64,000 nt of DNA. It comes from Tsuneonella litorea (lineage in GTDB: Bacteria > Pseudomonadota > Alphaproteobacteria > Sphingomonadales > Sphingomonadaceae). The notes under the pieces were generated by a model, which made no database searches, was not told where the DNA came from, and worked only from the letters and a program-made list of their open reading frames with translations. Numbering within the stretch: position 1 is the stretch's first letter; the number at the start of each line of letters is the position of its first letter. The translations under genes were made by a program, and so were the position numbers. Location: the NCBI RefSeq assembly GCF_025154015.1, contig NZ_JAOAMV010000003.1, positions 186,001 through 250,000 on the forward strand. Reading direction: 5' to 3'. Shown one piece after another: positions 47,567 through 57,848 of this stretch.

Positions 47567-49045
47567 TCACTTCTTTTTCATCAAATCGTTGAGGTTCGCG
47601 GGCATCGCGCCCCCGCCGAGGCCGGGAAGCGATGGCGCACCGCCGCTGCCGCCCATGCCGCCCATCCCCATGCCGCCGAGCGCGCCGCCGAGGCCGCCCT
47701 CGCCGAACGCGGCGGCGAGACCCTTGAACCCGCCCATCTTGCGGATCTGCTTCATCGCACGGGCCATTTCCTGGTGCATCTTGAGCAACTTGTTGACGTC
47801 CTGCACCTCGAGCCCCGCGCCCGCCGCGACGCGCTTCTTGCGCTTGGCGTTCATAAGTTCGGGCCGCGCCCGTTCCTTCGGGGTCATCGACCCGATGATC
47901 GCGTCCATGTGGACGAGCACCTTGTCGTCCACCCCCGACTGCGCCATCGCCGCCTTGGCCTTCTTCATGCCCGGCATCATGCCGGCCAGCATTCCCAGCC
48001 CACCCATGTTCTGCATCTGCTTCAGCTGCATCCGCAGGTCGTTGAGGTCGAACTGGCCCTTCGCCATGCGCCGGGCGAGCTGTTCGGCCTCTTCTTCCTT
48101 GATCGTCGCCGCGGCCTTCTCGACCAGGCTGACGACGTCGCCCATGCCGAGAATCCGGTCGGCGACCCGGCCCGGGTGAAATGCCTCGAGCGCGTCGAGT
48201 TTCTCGCCGGTACCCGCGAACTTGATCGGCTTGCCGGTGACGTGCCGCATCGACAGCGCCGCACCGCCGCGCGCGTCGCCATCCATCCGGGTGAGCACGA
48301 CGCCGGTGAGCGGCACCTCGCCCGAGAACGACTGCGCGACGTTCACCGCGTCCTGGCCGGTCAGCGAATCGACGACGAGCAGGACTTCGGTCGGAGTCGA
48401 GACGCCGGCGACCGCCTTCATCTCGTCCATCAGCGCCTGGTCGACGTGAAGACGCCCGGCAGTATCGAGAAGGAGGACGTCAACGTTCTGCAGACGCGCC
48501 GATTCGAGCGCGCGCCGCGCGATGTCGACCGGCTGCTGGCCCTGGACGATCGGCAGCGTCGCGACGTCGACCTGCGTGCCGAGCACCGCCAGCTGTTCCT
48601 GCGCCGCGGGCCGCGCCACGTCGAGCGAGGCCATAAGGGCCTTCTTGCCGTGCTTTTCGCGGATCCACTTGGCGAGCTTGGCGGTGGTCGTTGTCTTGCC
48701 CGAGCCCTGGAGGCCGACCATCATCACCACGACCGGCGGCCTGGCGGCAAGGTTCAGCGGCTCGGCCTGAGCACCGCTTTCCCCGCCGAGCATCTCGACA
48801 AGCTCGTCGTGGACGATCTTGACGACCTGCTGGCCGGGCGTGACCGACCGCAGGACGTCCTGCCCGATCGCCTTCTCGGTCACCGCATCGATGAAGCGGC
48901 GCGCAACGGGCAGCGCGACGTCCGCCTCGAGCAGCGCGATGCGCACCTCGCGCATGGCATCGCGCACGTCCTGCTCGCTCAGCGCGCCCCGGCCGCGCAG
49001 GCGGTCGAAGACGGTGCCGAGACGATCGGACAGGTTGTCGAACAT
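47567..49045 (-). CDS. ffh: Signal recognition particle protein Ffh
   Basis: 492 residues: N domain, GTPase G domain with GLQGSGKTTTTAKLA (about 107-121), LLLDTAGRLHVDQ and TRMDGDARGG, then a methionine-rich M domain with Gly/Met-rich tail (GGMGMGGMGG). It recognises signal sequences with 4.5S RNA and delivers ribosomes to FtsY. The 4.5S RNA gene is not in the window. It leads the rpsP-rimM row by 33 nt. Confidence 0.98.
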   Translation of the reverse strand: MFDNLSDRLGTVFDRLRGRGALSEQDVRDAMREVRIALLEADVALPVARRFIDAVTEKAIGQDVLRSVTPGQQVVKIVHDELVEMLGGESGAQAEPLNLAARPPVVVMMVGLQGSGKTTTTAKLAKWIREKHGKKALMASLDVARPAAQEQLAVLGTQVDVATLPIVQGQQPVDIARRALESARLQNVDVLLLDTAGRLHVDQALMDEMKAVAGVSTPTEVLLVVDSLTGQDAVNVAQSFSGEVPLTGVVLTRMDGDARGGAALSMRHVTGKPIKFAGTGEKLDALEAFHPGRVADRILGMGDVVSLVEKAAATIKEEEAEQLARRMAKGQFDLNDLRMQLKQMQNMGGLGMLAGMMPGMKKAKAAMAQSGVDDKVLVHMDAIIGSMTPKERARPELMNAKRKKRVAAGAGLEVQDVNKLLKMHQEMARAMKQIRKMGGFKGLAAAFGEGGLGGALGGMGMGGMGGSGGAPSLPGLGGGAMPANLNDLMKKK

Positions 49046-49163
49046 GCGCTACCTCAACTTGCGGCGGTGCCGGGGCGCCGCCAAATGCCAAAAACGCCGG
49101 CGGACGAAACCTCGTCGGCCAGCGTGCGGAAACCCCGGGGGCCACCGACTTTTCCTGTTTCGA

Positions 49164-49239
49164 TGGTGGAGCCTAGCGGGATCGAACCGCTGACCTCCTG
49201 CATGCCATGCAGGCGCTCTCCCAGCTGAGCTAAGGCCCC
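49164..49239 (-). tRNA. tRNA-Ala (anticodon GGC)
   Basis: Read on the minus strand, GGGGCCT at the 5' end pairs with the 3' acceptor arm AGGCTCC (with wobble). The D arm TTAGCTCAGCTGGGAGAGC, anticodon stem CCTGC/GCAGG with loop ATGGCAT (anticodon GGC), the T arm GGTTCGATCCC and an encoded CCA (49164-49166) complete it. Confidence 0.96.
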
Positions 49240-49272
49240 GTGCCATCGATGTGTGCCGAACCGAGGTCCGGC

Positions 49273-49299
49273 GGGCCGCCCCTTTATGGAGGGCGGCCC
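49273..49299 (-). other. Stem-loop between the TIGR02300 gene and tRNA-Ala
   Basis: GGGCCGCCC (49273-49281) and GGGCGGCCC (49291-49299) form a 9-bp stem with a 9-nt loop 47 nt after the TIGR02300 stop. No clear T-run follows, so it is a weak terminator candidate or an RNA-stability element. Confidence 0.45.
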
Positions 49300-49345
49300 C
49301 GGTTGGCAAGCCCGAAATCGGGCCGCCGGGATTACTGGTCGCGGA

Positions 49346-49672
49346 TTACTCGTCGTTGTCGTCGTCGTCGCCGCCGGTCTTCACGCCGAGGTCGTCGTCG
49401 CCGCCGAGGTCGACGTCGTTGTCGGGCGAATCCTCGTCGTCGTCGACGTCGAGATCCTCCAGGTCGTCGTCATCGGACAGGTCGCTGTCGGCTTCCTTGT
49501 CCTTCTTCTTCTCTTCCTCGAACGGAATCGGCTGCTTCGACTTGAGCACCGGCTCGGGGAACCACTTCTCGCCGCACTCGATGCATTCGACCGGCTCGTC
49601 GCTGCCGAGATCGTAGAAGCGTTCACCGCACTTGGGGCACTGACGCTTCGTGCCCCACTCTGGCTTGACCAT
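49346..49672 (-). CDS. TIGR02300 family (FYDLG) protein
   Basis: 108 residues: a small zinc-ribbon-like domain (KRQCPKCGERFYDLGSDEP then CIECGEKW; four cysteines about residues 12-34) and a long acidic tail (about 60-108) of almost only Asp, Glu, Gly and Asn. The family is typical of alphaproteobacteria and its function is unknown. It is divergent from aroA across 144 bp. Confidence 0.9.
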   Translation of the reverse strand: MVKPEWGTKRQCPKCGERFYDLGSDEPVECIECGEKWFPEPVLKSKQPIPFEEEKKKDKEADSDLSDDDDLEDLDVDDDEDSPDNDVDLGGDDDLGVKTGGDDDDNDE

Positions 49673-49816
49673 TGTATATCCTCAGATGCTGCCTGCCCGA
49701 CTGGAGACAGGACGGAAAATTCACAGGGCTTGATGGGTAACCGGCGCACCGGAATCAAGAGCGGGCGCGCCTTGCCACAGGGTATGGGCGCTGTCAAAGA
49801 GCCGCCCCTGACCGCC

Positions 49817-51145
49817 ATGAACACCCAGCAACCCTCCCCCCGCCTTTTCCAGCCCGCCGGCCCCTTGCGCGGACGGCTCCGCGTTCCCGGCGACAAGTCG
49901 ATCAGCCACCGCTCGGTCATGCTCGGCGCGCTCGCGGTGGGCGAGACGCGCGTGACCGGGCTGCTCGAGGGCGAGGACGTGATGGCGACCGCAGCCGCCA
50001 TGCGGGCGATGGGCGCCACGGTGGAGAAGTCGGGCGACGAATGGCGCATCCACGGCGTCGGCGTAGGCGGATTGCTCCAACCCGCCGCCGCGCTCGAGAT
50101 GGGCAATTCGGGCACTTCGACCCGGCTCTTGATGGGCCTTCTGGCAAGCCACGCGATCACCGCGGCATTCACCGGCGATGCGAGCCTCTCGAAACGCCCG
50201 ATGGGCCGCGTGATCGAGCCGCTGAGTCGCATCGGCGCGCAGTTCACGCCTTCTCCCGGCGGCACGCTGCCCTTGATGATGACCGGCGCACGCGTACCCG
50301 TGCCGATCGAATACCGCCTGCCGGTCGCCAGCGCCCAGGTAAAGAGCGCGATTCTGCTGGCCGGCCTCAACACGGCCGGCATGACCACGGTGATCGAGCC
50401 GGTGCCGACTCGCGATCATTCCGAGCGGATGCTGCGCGGCTTCGGGGCCGAGCTCGCTGTCGAGGAAGCGGACGGAGACCGGATCATCACGATCCGGGGC
50501 GAGGCAGAGCTCCAGCCGCAGACGATCGAGGTCCCCGGCGACCCCTCGTCCGCCGCGTTCTTCATGGTGGCGGCGTCGCTCGTGCCGGGCAGCGACCTCG
50601 TGATCGAGAACGTCGGCCTCAACCCGACTCGCGCCGGGCTGGTGGAGGTCCTGCGCCTGATGGGCGCCAGCATCGAGGAAATGGACGCGCGCGAAGTCGG
50701 CGGAGAGCCGGTCGCGGACCTGCGCGTGCGGCACGCCGCCCTTGGCGGCATCGAGGTCAACCCCGCGCTGGCGCCGAGCATGATCGACGAATTTCCAGTC
50801 CTGTTCGTGGCCGCCGCGCTCGCCGAGGGACGCACCGTGACGCGCGGACTCGACGAGCTGCGGGTCAAGGAATCCGATCGCCTCGCCGCGATGGCCGCCG
50901 CGCTCGCCGCGGCCGGCGCGCGGGTCGAGGAAACAGAGGACGGGCTGGTCATCGAGGGCACCGGGGGCGAAGCGCTGCGCGGCACCGCGGACGAGCAGAT
51001 CACGACCCATCTCGATCACCGCATCGCGATGGCGATGGCGGTCGCCGGACTCGTTTCGCGGAACGGGGTGGAGATCGACGACACCCGCCCCATCGCCACC
51101 AGCTTCCCGGCGTTCGAGGCATTGCTCGAGCGGGCCAGCGCGTGA
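49817..51145 (+). CDS. aroA: 3-phosphoshikimate 1-carboxyvinyltransferase (EPSP synthase)
   Basis: 442 residues of EPSP synthase (shikimate pathway). The PEP-binding GDKSISHRS is at about 25-33, GNSGTSTRLLMG at about 96-107, and the LDELRVKESDRLAA block lies near the C-terminus. The overall wording is that of the class II-like alphaproteobacterial enzymes; the position corresponding to the glyphosate-insensitive alanine of such enzymes is Gly99. ATG at 49817 was preferred over an in-frame ATG at 49784. It overlaps the next gene by GTGA. Confidence 0.96.
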   Translation: MNTQQPSPRLFQPAGPLRGRLRVPGDKSISHRSVMLGALAVGETRVTGLLEGEDVMATAAAMRAMGATVEKSGDEWRIHGVGVGGLLQPAAALEMGNSGTSTRLLMGLLASHAITAAFTGDASLSKRPMGRVIEPLSRIGAQFTPSPGGTLPLMMTGARVPVPIEYRLPVASAQVKSAILLAGLNTAGMTTVIEPVPTRDHSERMLRGFGAELAVEEADGDRIITIRGEAELQPQTIEVPGDPSSAAFFMVAASLVPGSDLVIENVGLNPTRAGLVEVLRLMGASIEEMDAREVGGEPVADLRVRHAALGGIEVNPALAPSMIDEFPVLFVAAALAEGRTVTRGLDELRVKESDRLAAMAAALAAAGARVEETEDGLVIEGTGGEALRGTADEQITTHLDHRIAMAMAVAGLVSRNGVEIDDTRPIATSFPAFEALLERASA

Positions 51146-51399
51146 GCAGTTTCGATATCTATACCCTTGTCGGTTTCGCGGGGATGGCGTGCATCATCGC
51201 CGCCTATGCCTACCTCACCTTCAGCGACGCGCCGAACCCGTTCGTACTGCACGGCACCAACCTCGCGGGCGCGGGGCTGCTGACCGTGTCCCTGCTGGTC
51301 CACACCAACCTGCCCAGCCTCGTGCTCGAGGGGTTCTGGGCAGCCATCGCGATCTACGGACTGGTCAAGGCCGCGATCGCGCGCAGGAAACCGGCATGA
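51142..51399 (+). CDS. Small membrane protein between aroA and cmk
   Basis: 85 residues with two or three hydrophobic helices (about 7-27, 35-53, 58-78), resembling the CBU_0592-type small membrane proteins. Starts at a GTG overlapping the aroA stop and is overlapped by the cmk start (ATGA), so it is translated with its neighbours. Function unknown. Confidence 0.75.
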   Translation: MSSFDIYTLVGFAGMACIIAAYAYLTFSDAPNPFVLHGTNLAGAGLLTVSLLVHTNLPSLVLEGFWAAIAIYGLVKAAIARRKPA

Positions 51400-52025
51400 T
51401 CATCGCCGTCGACGGACCGACCGCGTCGGGCAAGGGCACCGTCGCGAAGGGCCTGGCGGCGCATTTCGGGCTGCCGCACCTCGACACCGGACTGCTCTAT
51501 CGCGCGGTGGGCCGACAGGTCTTCCTCGACGGCGGCGATCCCGACGATCCGGGCGATGCGCTGGCCGCGACGGCCTTTCCCGACAGCCTGCTGGGCGATC
51601 CGCACCTGCGCAGCGAGGAAACCGGCGGCCTAGCGAGCCGCGTCTCGGTCCATCCGTCAGTGCGCCAGGCGCTCTACCGGCGACAGCGGGCCTTTGCCGA
51701 GCAACCTGGCGGGGCGGTGCTCGACGGACGCGACATCGCCACGGTGATCGCCCCCGATGCCGACGTGAAACTGTTCGTCACCGCCAGCATCCAGGCACGC
51801 GGGATGCGCCGCTGGCTCGAGATGCAGGAGCGCGAGCTCGACCTCGAACTGCGCGAGATCGAGGCCGACATCGCCGCCCGCGACAAGCGCGATATCGAGC
51901 GCCCGGATGCCCCGCTGCGCGTGGCCGAGGGCGCGATTGTCATCGATACATCGGCAATGGACCGGGACCAGGCGCTCGCCGCCGCCATCGCCGCGGTCGA
52001 GAAGGTGCGCACCGGGACAAGCTGA
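51396..52025 (+). CDS. cmk: Cytidylate kinase
   Basis: 209 residues of a CMP/dCMP kinase: P-loop DGPTASGKGTVAKGLA at about 5-20, DTGLLYRAVGR, the DGRDIATVIAPDADVKLFVTA core and the lid arginines in AARDKRDIERPDAPL. It phosphorylates CMP with ATP. The aroA-cmk-rpsA order is common in bacteria and is kept here with two extra small genes. Confidence 0.96.
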   Translation: MIIAVDGPTASGKGTVAKGLAAHFGLPHLDTGLLYRAVGRQVFLDGGDPDDPGDALAATAFPDSLLGDPHLRSEETGGLASRVSVHPSVRQALYRRQRAFAEQPGGAVLDGRDIATVIAPDADVKLFVTASIQARGMRRWLEMQERELDLELREIEADIAARDKRDIERPDAPLRVAEGAIVIDTSAMDRDQALAAAIAAVEKVRTGTS

Positions 52026-52150
52026 ACCGGTTGCCTTGCGGGTCAATTCGGCGCAGCATGGCTGCGGTCGCGATGCGGGTCGCTCCGGAAGGGAATCCGG
52101 GGACGCGTAACCTGTCCTGCCCGGATTTCCTCCATCGACGGGGGAATCCC

Positions 52151-52525
52151 ATGAAAAAGACGACCATTGCAGCCGCTGTCGTGCTGAGCTTCGCCGCGAC
52201 GCCCGCGCAGGCCGAATACTGGGACGTCATCAGTTTCCAGCTCAAGGACGACTGCCCGATCGGCAAGTACATGGCGATCGTGAAGGACTTCAACGAGTGG
52301 GGCAAGACGCAGGGCTATACGGCCAGCATCCTTACCCCGGTGCAGAACAGCGACCAGTCGCTGATGTACTGGATCGGCAAGACCCGGAATGCCGCCACGT
52401 TCGGTTCCGCGTGGGACGCCTGGCGCGACGCCCAGCCCGATTCCGGCAGCACGGCGGCACGGCTGCAGGCGCGTTTCTCGGCGTGCTCGGTCAACAAGTC
52501 GCGAAGCGGATTCGACGCCTGGTGA
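52151..52525 (+). CDS. Small secreted hypothetical protein between cmk and rpsA
   Basis: 124 residues: a clean Sec signal peptide (MKKTTIAAAVVLSFAATPAQA, cleavage near 21) and a mature domain of about 100 residues with two cysteines (DDCPIGK and SACSVNK) that could pair. No family recognised. ATG at 52151 begins the signal peptide. It may have a promoter in the 125-bp gap after cmk. Confidence 0.72.
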   Translation: MKKTTIAAAVVLSFAATPAQAEYWDVISFQLKDDCPIGKYMAIVKDFNEWGKTQGYTASILTPVQNSDQSLMYWIGKTRNAATFGSAWDAWRDAQPDSGSTAARLQARFSACSVNKSRSGFDAW

Positions 52526-52776
52526 CCGGCAGGGCGAAGCCGGGGCTATCGATGTCCGAAACCCCGGCTACGCTCTTCCTTGCTTTTTGGCGCGGCAGCG
52601 CATAGGGGCGCGCTCGTCCCGACAGCATCCGCTCGACCGGACCTTCGTACGGCATACGGCCGTGCGGAGACCTCGGCCCTCTTGCCCCGTTGGCCCCGCA
52701 ATCCCGCGGGAGACGGGTAAAGACCCCGGTAAAACCGGTGGCCGGTAGCAAACAGTGAACAGGATACCCTGAGACC
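52526..52776 (+). other. 251-bp leader region of rpsA
   Basis: No gene is seen here. AGCCGGGG (52538-52545) and CCCCGGCT (52562-52569) form an 8-bp stem with a 16-nt loop just after the secreted-protein gene; a short T-stretch begins about 10 nt later, giving a weak terminator candidate. Further GC-rich inverted sequences precede rpsA, as expected for a leader under S1 autogenous control, but no defined motif is recognised. Confidence 0.4.
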
Positions 52777-54492
<1,716 letters not shown>

Positions 54493-54513
54493 GCCCCGCT
54501 CCAGTCGAACAGG

Positions 54514-54551
54514 AAGGCCCGCCCTCCCCTCGGGGATGGCGGGCCTTTTCC
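54514..54551 (+). terminator. Intrinsic terminator of rpsA
   Basis: AAGGCCCGCC (54514-54523) pairs perfectly with GGCGGGCCTT (54538-54547), enclosing a nested CCCC/GGGG stem, followed by TTCCTTA. It lies 22 nt after the rpsA stop. Confidence 0.88.
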
Positions 54552-54580
54552 TTATCGAGCGCCGGGCGTAGGATTGTCCC

Positions 54581-55339
54581 ATGCCGCTCGAGATCCACCA
54601 GTTCCCCTGCCTGTCCGACAACTACGGATTCCTCGTCCACGACCCGGTGAGCGAGGAGACGACCTGCATCGATACGCCGGACGGCGACACCTACTTGCGC
54701 GAGGCGGCCGCGCGGGGCTGGCAGATCACCCAGGTCTGGAACACCCACTGGCATCCCGACCACGCCGGCGGCAACGCGGCGATCAAGGCTGCTACCGGGT
54801 GTACGATCGTCGCCCCGGCGGAGGTCGAGCGCATCTCGCCGATCGATCGCGTCGTGAAGCACGGCGATACCGTGACCTTGGGCAACCACGAGGCCGAAGT
54901 CATCGACGTCGGCGGCCATACCAGCGGGCACATTGCCTACTACCTCGACGAGGATGAGGTCGCCTTTGTCGGCGACAGCGTGTTCGCGCTGGGATGCGGG
55001 CGCATGTTCGAAGGGGAACCCAGGCAGTTCTGGGCCAGCCTCGAGCGGATCAGGGCCTTGCCGCCCGAAACGATGCTCTATTGCGCGCACGAATACACCC
55101 AGGCGAACGCGAAGTTCGCGCTGCACGCCGATCCCGACAACCTCGACCTGCAGCTTTACGCCCAGGAAATCGACGAACGCCGCGCCCGCCGGCAGCCCAC
55201 CGTGCCGATGAAGCTCGAGCGCGAGCTGCTGACCAATCCCTTCCTCCGGGCCGACCGGGAGGACCTGCGCAATCGCTGGGGCGGCGCGAGCCCGCACGAG
55301 ACGTTCGCGAAACTGCGCGCGGCCAAGGATGATTTCTGA
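54581..55339 (+). CDS. gloB: Hydroxyacylglutathione hydrolase (glyoxalase II)
   Basis: 252 residues of the metallo-beta-lactamase fold. The dinuclear metal motif T-H-x-H-x-D-H is seen as THWHPDHAGG (His56, His58, Asp60, His61), with GGHTSGHIAYY and FVGDSVFALGCGR supplying later ligands, and the glutathione-binding C-terminus. It completes methylglyoxal detoxification to D-lactate; the glyoxalase I partner lies 8 kb away (62510-62947). Confidence 0.94.
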   Translation: MPLEIHQFPCLSDNYGFLVHDPVSEETTCIDTPDGDTYLREAAARGWQITQVWNTHWHPDHAGGNAAIKAATGCTIVAPAEVERISPIDRVVKHGDTVTLGNHEAEVIDVGGHTSGHIAYYLDEDEVAFVGDSVFALGCGRMFEGEPRQFWASLERIRALPPETMLYCAHEYTQANAKFALHADPDNLDLQLYAQEIDERRARRQPTVPMKLERELLTNPFLRADREDLRNRWGGASPHETFAKLRAAKDDF

Positions 55340-55341
55340 CC

Positions 55342-55668
55342 GTGGCGATCCGGGGTTTCCACGCACACATCTACTTTGACCCGGACGAGCTGGACGCGGC
55401 CCGCGCGCTGGCCGAGGCGGCGAAGGACCTCCTGGGCTGTCCTGTGGGGCACTTTCACGCAGCGCCGGTCGGGCCACATCCGCGCGGCTCCGTCCAGCTT
55501 TCGCTGCGGCCCGACCAGTTCGCCCGCTTCGCAGCGTGGGCGCCCGAGGCACGCGGAAGCCTGACGATCTTCGCCCACGGCCTCAGCGGAGACGATATTG
55601 CCGATCACACGCGGTATGTCGTGTGGTTCGGGCCGTCCGAGACGCTCGACATGACGGCCTTCGCCTGA
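55342..55668 (+). CDS. DOPA 4,5-dioxygenase-like protein
   Basis: 108 residues of the small DODA-like fold: FHAHIYFDPDELDAAR near the N-terminus, PVGPHPRGSVQLS about 43-55, and the late GDDIADHTRYVVWFG. The three histidines likely bind metal. Family members cleave catechols extradiol-wise, but most bacterial copies are uncharacterised. GTG start 2 nt after the gloB stop. Confidence 0.88.
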   Translation: MAIRGFHAHIYFDPDELDAARALAEAAKDLLGCPVGHFHAAPVGPHPRGSVQLSLRPDQFARFAAWAPEARGSLTIFAHGLSGDDIADHTRYVVWFGPSETLDMTAFA

Positions 55669-55669
55669 C

Positions 55670-56644
55670 GTGAGAGCGTTGCTGGTCGAGAGACTGTCCG
55701 ATGACCTGTCCGGCGTATCCCTCGCCGAACGCCCGGAGCCCGAACGGCGTCCAGGCGAGGCGCTCGTCGCGGTGCGCGCCGCCTCGCTCAACTATCCCGA
55801 CCTGCTCATGACCCGCGGCGCGTACCAGTTCAAACCCGGTCTGCCGTTCGTCATCGGGCTGGAAATGGCCGGCGTCGTCGTCGAGGCTGAGGCGGATAGT
55901 GGCCTGACGCCGGGCGACCGGGTGATGGGCGGCACCAAGACCGGCGCCTTTGCCGAGCAAGCGAGCTTTCCGGTGACGGCGCTGAGACCCGTGCCCCGGG
56001 GCTTAGACTTTGCGACGGCCGCAGCGCTGGGCGCGGCCTACACCACCGCCTACACCGCGCTCGTCGAGATCGGCGGCCTGCGCGAGGGCCAGTGGGTCCT
56101 CGTTCACGGCGCCAGCGGCGGCGTCGGCCTCGCAGCGTGCGACCTTGCCCGCGCGAAGGGGGCCCGCGTGATCGCCGCGACTCATGACCCGGCCAAGGTC
56201 GAGGCGATCCGCGCTGCGGCCCGCCCAGACGCGATGATCGTCAATCGCGGCCGCTTTCGCGAAGAGATCATCGACCTGACCGGCGGCGCGCTGTGCGATA
56301 TCGTCTACGATCCGGTGGGCGGCGACGTGTTCGACGAGAGCACGCGGTGCGTCGCGTTCGGCGGCAAGCTGCTCGTGATCGGGTTCGCGTCGGGACGCAT
56401 CCCGCAAGTCCCGGTCAACATCCCGCTCATCAAGGGCTTTTCCGTCGTCGGCGTGCGGGCGGGCGAATACGCGCGGCGCGTTCCCGCGCGGGGCAAGGCA
56501 ATTGCCGCCGAGGTCGCCCGGCTTGCCCAGGCGCGATCGATCGAACCGGTCATCGACCGCGTCCTCCCGCTCGAAGGCTGGCGCGAGGGATTCGAGGCGA
56601 TGGCGCGCGGCGAGCTGGTCGGGAAGGTCGTTTTCGAACCCTAG
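55670..56644 (+). CDS. NADPH:quinone oxidoreductase family protein (MDR superfamily)
   Basis: 324 residues of a zinc-free medium-chain dehydrogenase/reductase. The N-terminal GroES-like domain carries ALVAVRAASLNYPDLLMTRGAYQ (about 25-47) and the Rossmann nucleotide motif is HGASGGVGLAACDLARA. It follows the DODA-like gene by 1 nt and starts at GTG. Its stop overlaps the convergent flavodoxin-like gene by 4 nt. Quinone or enone reduction is likely; the true substrate is unknown. Confidence 0.88.
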   Translation: MRALLVERLSDDLSGVSLAERPEPERRPGEALVAVRAASLNYPDLLMTRGAYQFKPGLPFVIGLEMAGVVVEAEADSGLTPGDRVMGGTKTGAFAEQASFPVTALRPVPRGLDFATAAALGAAYTTAYTALVEIGGLREGQWVLVHGASGGVGLAACDLARAKGARVIAATHDPAKVEAIRAAARPDAMIVNRGRFREEIIDLTGGALCDIVYDPVGGDVFDESTRCVAFGGKLLVIGFASGRIPQVPVNIPLIKGFSVVGVRAGEYARRVPARGKAIAAEVARLAQARSIEPVIDRVLPLEGWREGFEAMARGELVGKVVFEP

Positions 56645-57249
56645 CCCGGATAAGGCGCGCCCTTCAGCAGGCCCGCCAGGTGGGCAGCGTTGCTCGCCAC
56701 CATGCGGGCGGTCTCGGTCACCTTGCGCGGACGATGCTCGAGGTCGACGAAATCGGTCGAATGCATCGCCTCGCCGACCCAATAACAGGCCGCGACCGCA
56801 GGGATCGTCCAACCCGTGTCGTTGAGGCTCTGGAACAGCTGCGAGGTCGCCCAGTGGGCGCCGTCCTCGTTGCCGACGATCGCGGCCACCGCGACCTTGG
56901 AATAGCTCGGCATTCTACCCGCGTCATCGGTCTCCGCCAGGAAGGCGTCCATCCGCTCGAGCACGCGCTTGGCGATCGAGCTGGCCTGCCCCATCCAGAT
57001 CGGTGTTCCGAAGACCAGGATGTCGTGCGCGAGGATCTTCTCCCGGATGCCGGGCCAATCATCGTCCGGACCCTCGTCCGAAGTGACGCCAGGCTCGACG
57101 TTGTAGTCGGCGATACGGATCGTCTCGGCGATCGCCACGTCGTGCGCGGCAAACGCCTCTCCGAGCACGCCGATCATCGCGTCGGTCGAGCTCTTGCGGG
57201 CGCGCGTCCTGGCGAGCGAGCAATTGATGGCGAGTGCTGAAAGGGCCAC
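56641..57249 (-). CDS. Flavodoxin-like NAD(P)H-dependent oxidoreductase
   Basis: 202 residues of the flavodoxin-like fold: FMN phosphate loop SLARTRARKSST after the first strand (about 11-22) and the isoalloxazine loop GTPIWMGQASS (about 80-90), as in NADPH-dependent FMN reductases and WrbA/KefF-type quinone reductases. It shares 4 nt with the convergent quinone oxidoreductase gene and precedes the F0 operon on the same strand by 59 bp without an obvious terminator. Confidence 0.87.
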   Translation of the reverse strand: MALSALAINCSLARTRARKSSTDAMIGVLGEAFAAHDVAIAETIRIADYNVEPGVTSDEGPDDDWPGIREKILAHDILVFGTPIWMGQASSIAKRVLERMDAFLAETDDAGRMPSYSKVAVAAIVGNEDGAHWATSQLFQSLNDTGWTIPAVAACYWVGEAMHSTDFVDLEHRPRKVTETARMVASNAAHLAGLLKGAPYPG

Positions 57250-57308
57250 GGCGTTCTCCTGTCATTCGACAGAAGAGCGCGTGGCCCCGTCAACGCGTTC
57301 CGAAAAAG

Positions 57309-57848
57309 TCAGATGCCGGCGATGATCTCGTCGGCGAGCTTGCGATCCGCGTCCTCGCCATGCTTGTCGGCGATAAGCTGACGTGCGGCGGCCGCGGCGG
57401 CCGTCGCGGCCTTGGTCCGCAATTCGGCAATCGCGTTGCGCTCGGCAGCGGCGATCTTCTCGGCGCTCGCAGCCTTGTGGCGCGCGATCATCGCGGCGGC
57501 GTCGGCCTTCGCTTTCTCGACGATCTCGGCCGCGTTGCGTTCGGCCGAGGCCTTCATCGCCTCAATGTCCTTTTCCGCCTCGGCAGCCTTCCTGGCGTAA
57601 TCGTCGCGCAGCGCCTGCGCTTCGGCGCGCAACTGCTTCGCTTCCTCGAGCTGGGTGCGGATACCCGCGATCCGGGCATCGAGCAGGCGCGCGATGATCC
57701 CCGGCACGCCGGCCGCCAGCATGATCGCGAACACCACCAGCATGGCCAGCGCGACGAACGTTCCGGGCGTCAGCCAGTGAATGCCGAACGCGGCGGCCTC
57801 GGCGTGTTCCTCCGCCCCTTCGGCGGCAGCGACAAGCAGATCAAGCAC
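57309..57848 (-). CDS. atpF: F0F1 ATP synthase subunit b
   Basis: 179 residues: an N-terminal membrane helix (about 30-52, TFVALAMLVVFAIMLAAGV) then a long charged helix forming the peripheral stalk. Last gene of the F0 operon; its start overlaps the stop of b' by 8 nt. It and b' form the right-handed heterodimer typical of photosynthetic and alphaproteobacteria. Confidence 0.93.
   Translation of the reverse strand: MLDLLVAAAEGAEEHAEAAAFGIHWLTPGTFVALAMLVVFAIMLAAGVPGIIARLLDARIAGIRTQLEEAKQLRAEAQALRDDYARKAAEAEKDIEAMKASAERNAAEIVEKAKADAAAMIARHKAASAEKIAAAERNAIAELRTKAATAAAAAARQLIADKHGEDADRKLADEIIAGI

Noticed and set aside
46259-49228. 989-codon open frame on the plus strand
   Set aside because: Antisense to rimM, rpsP and ffh, with biased His/Arg/Asp composition and no recognisable family.
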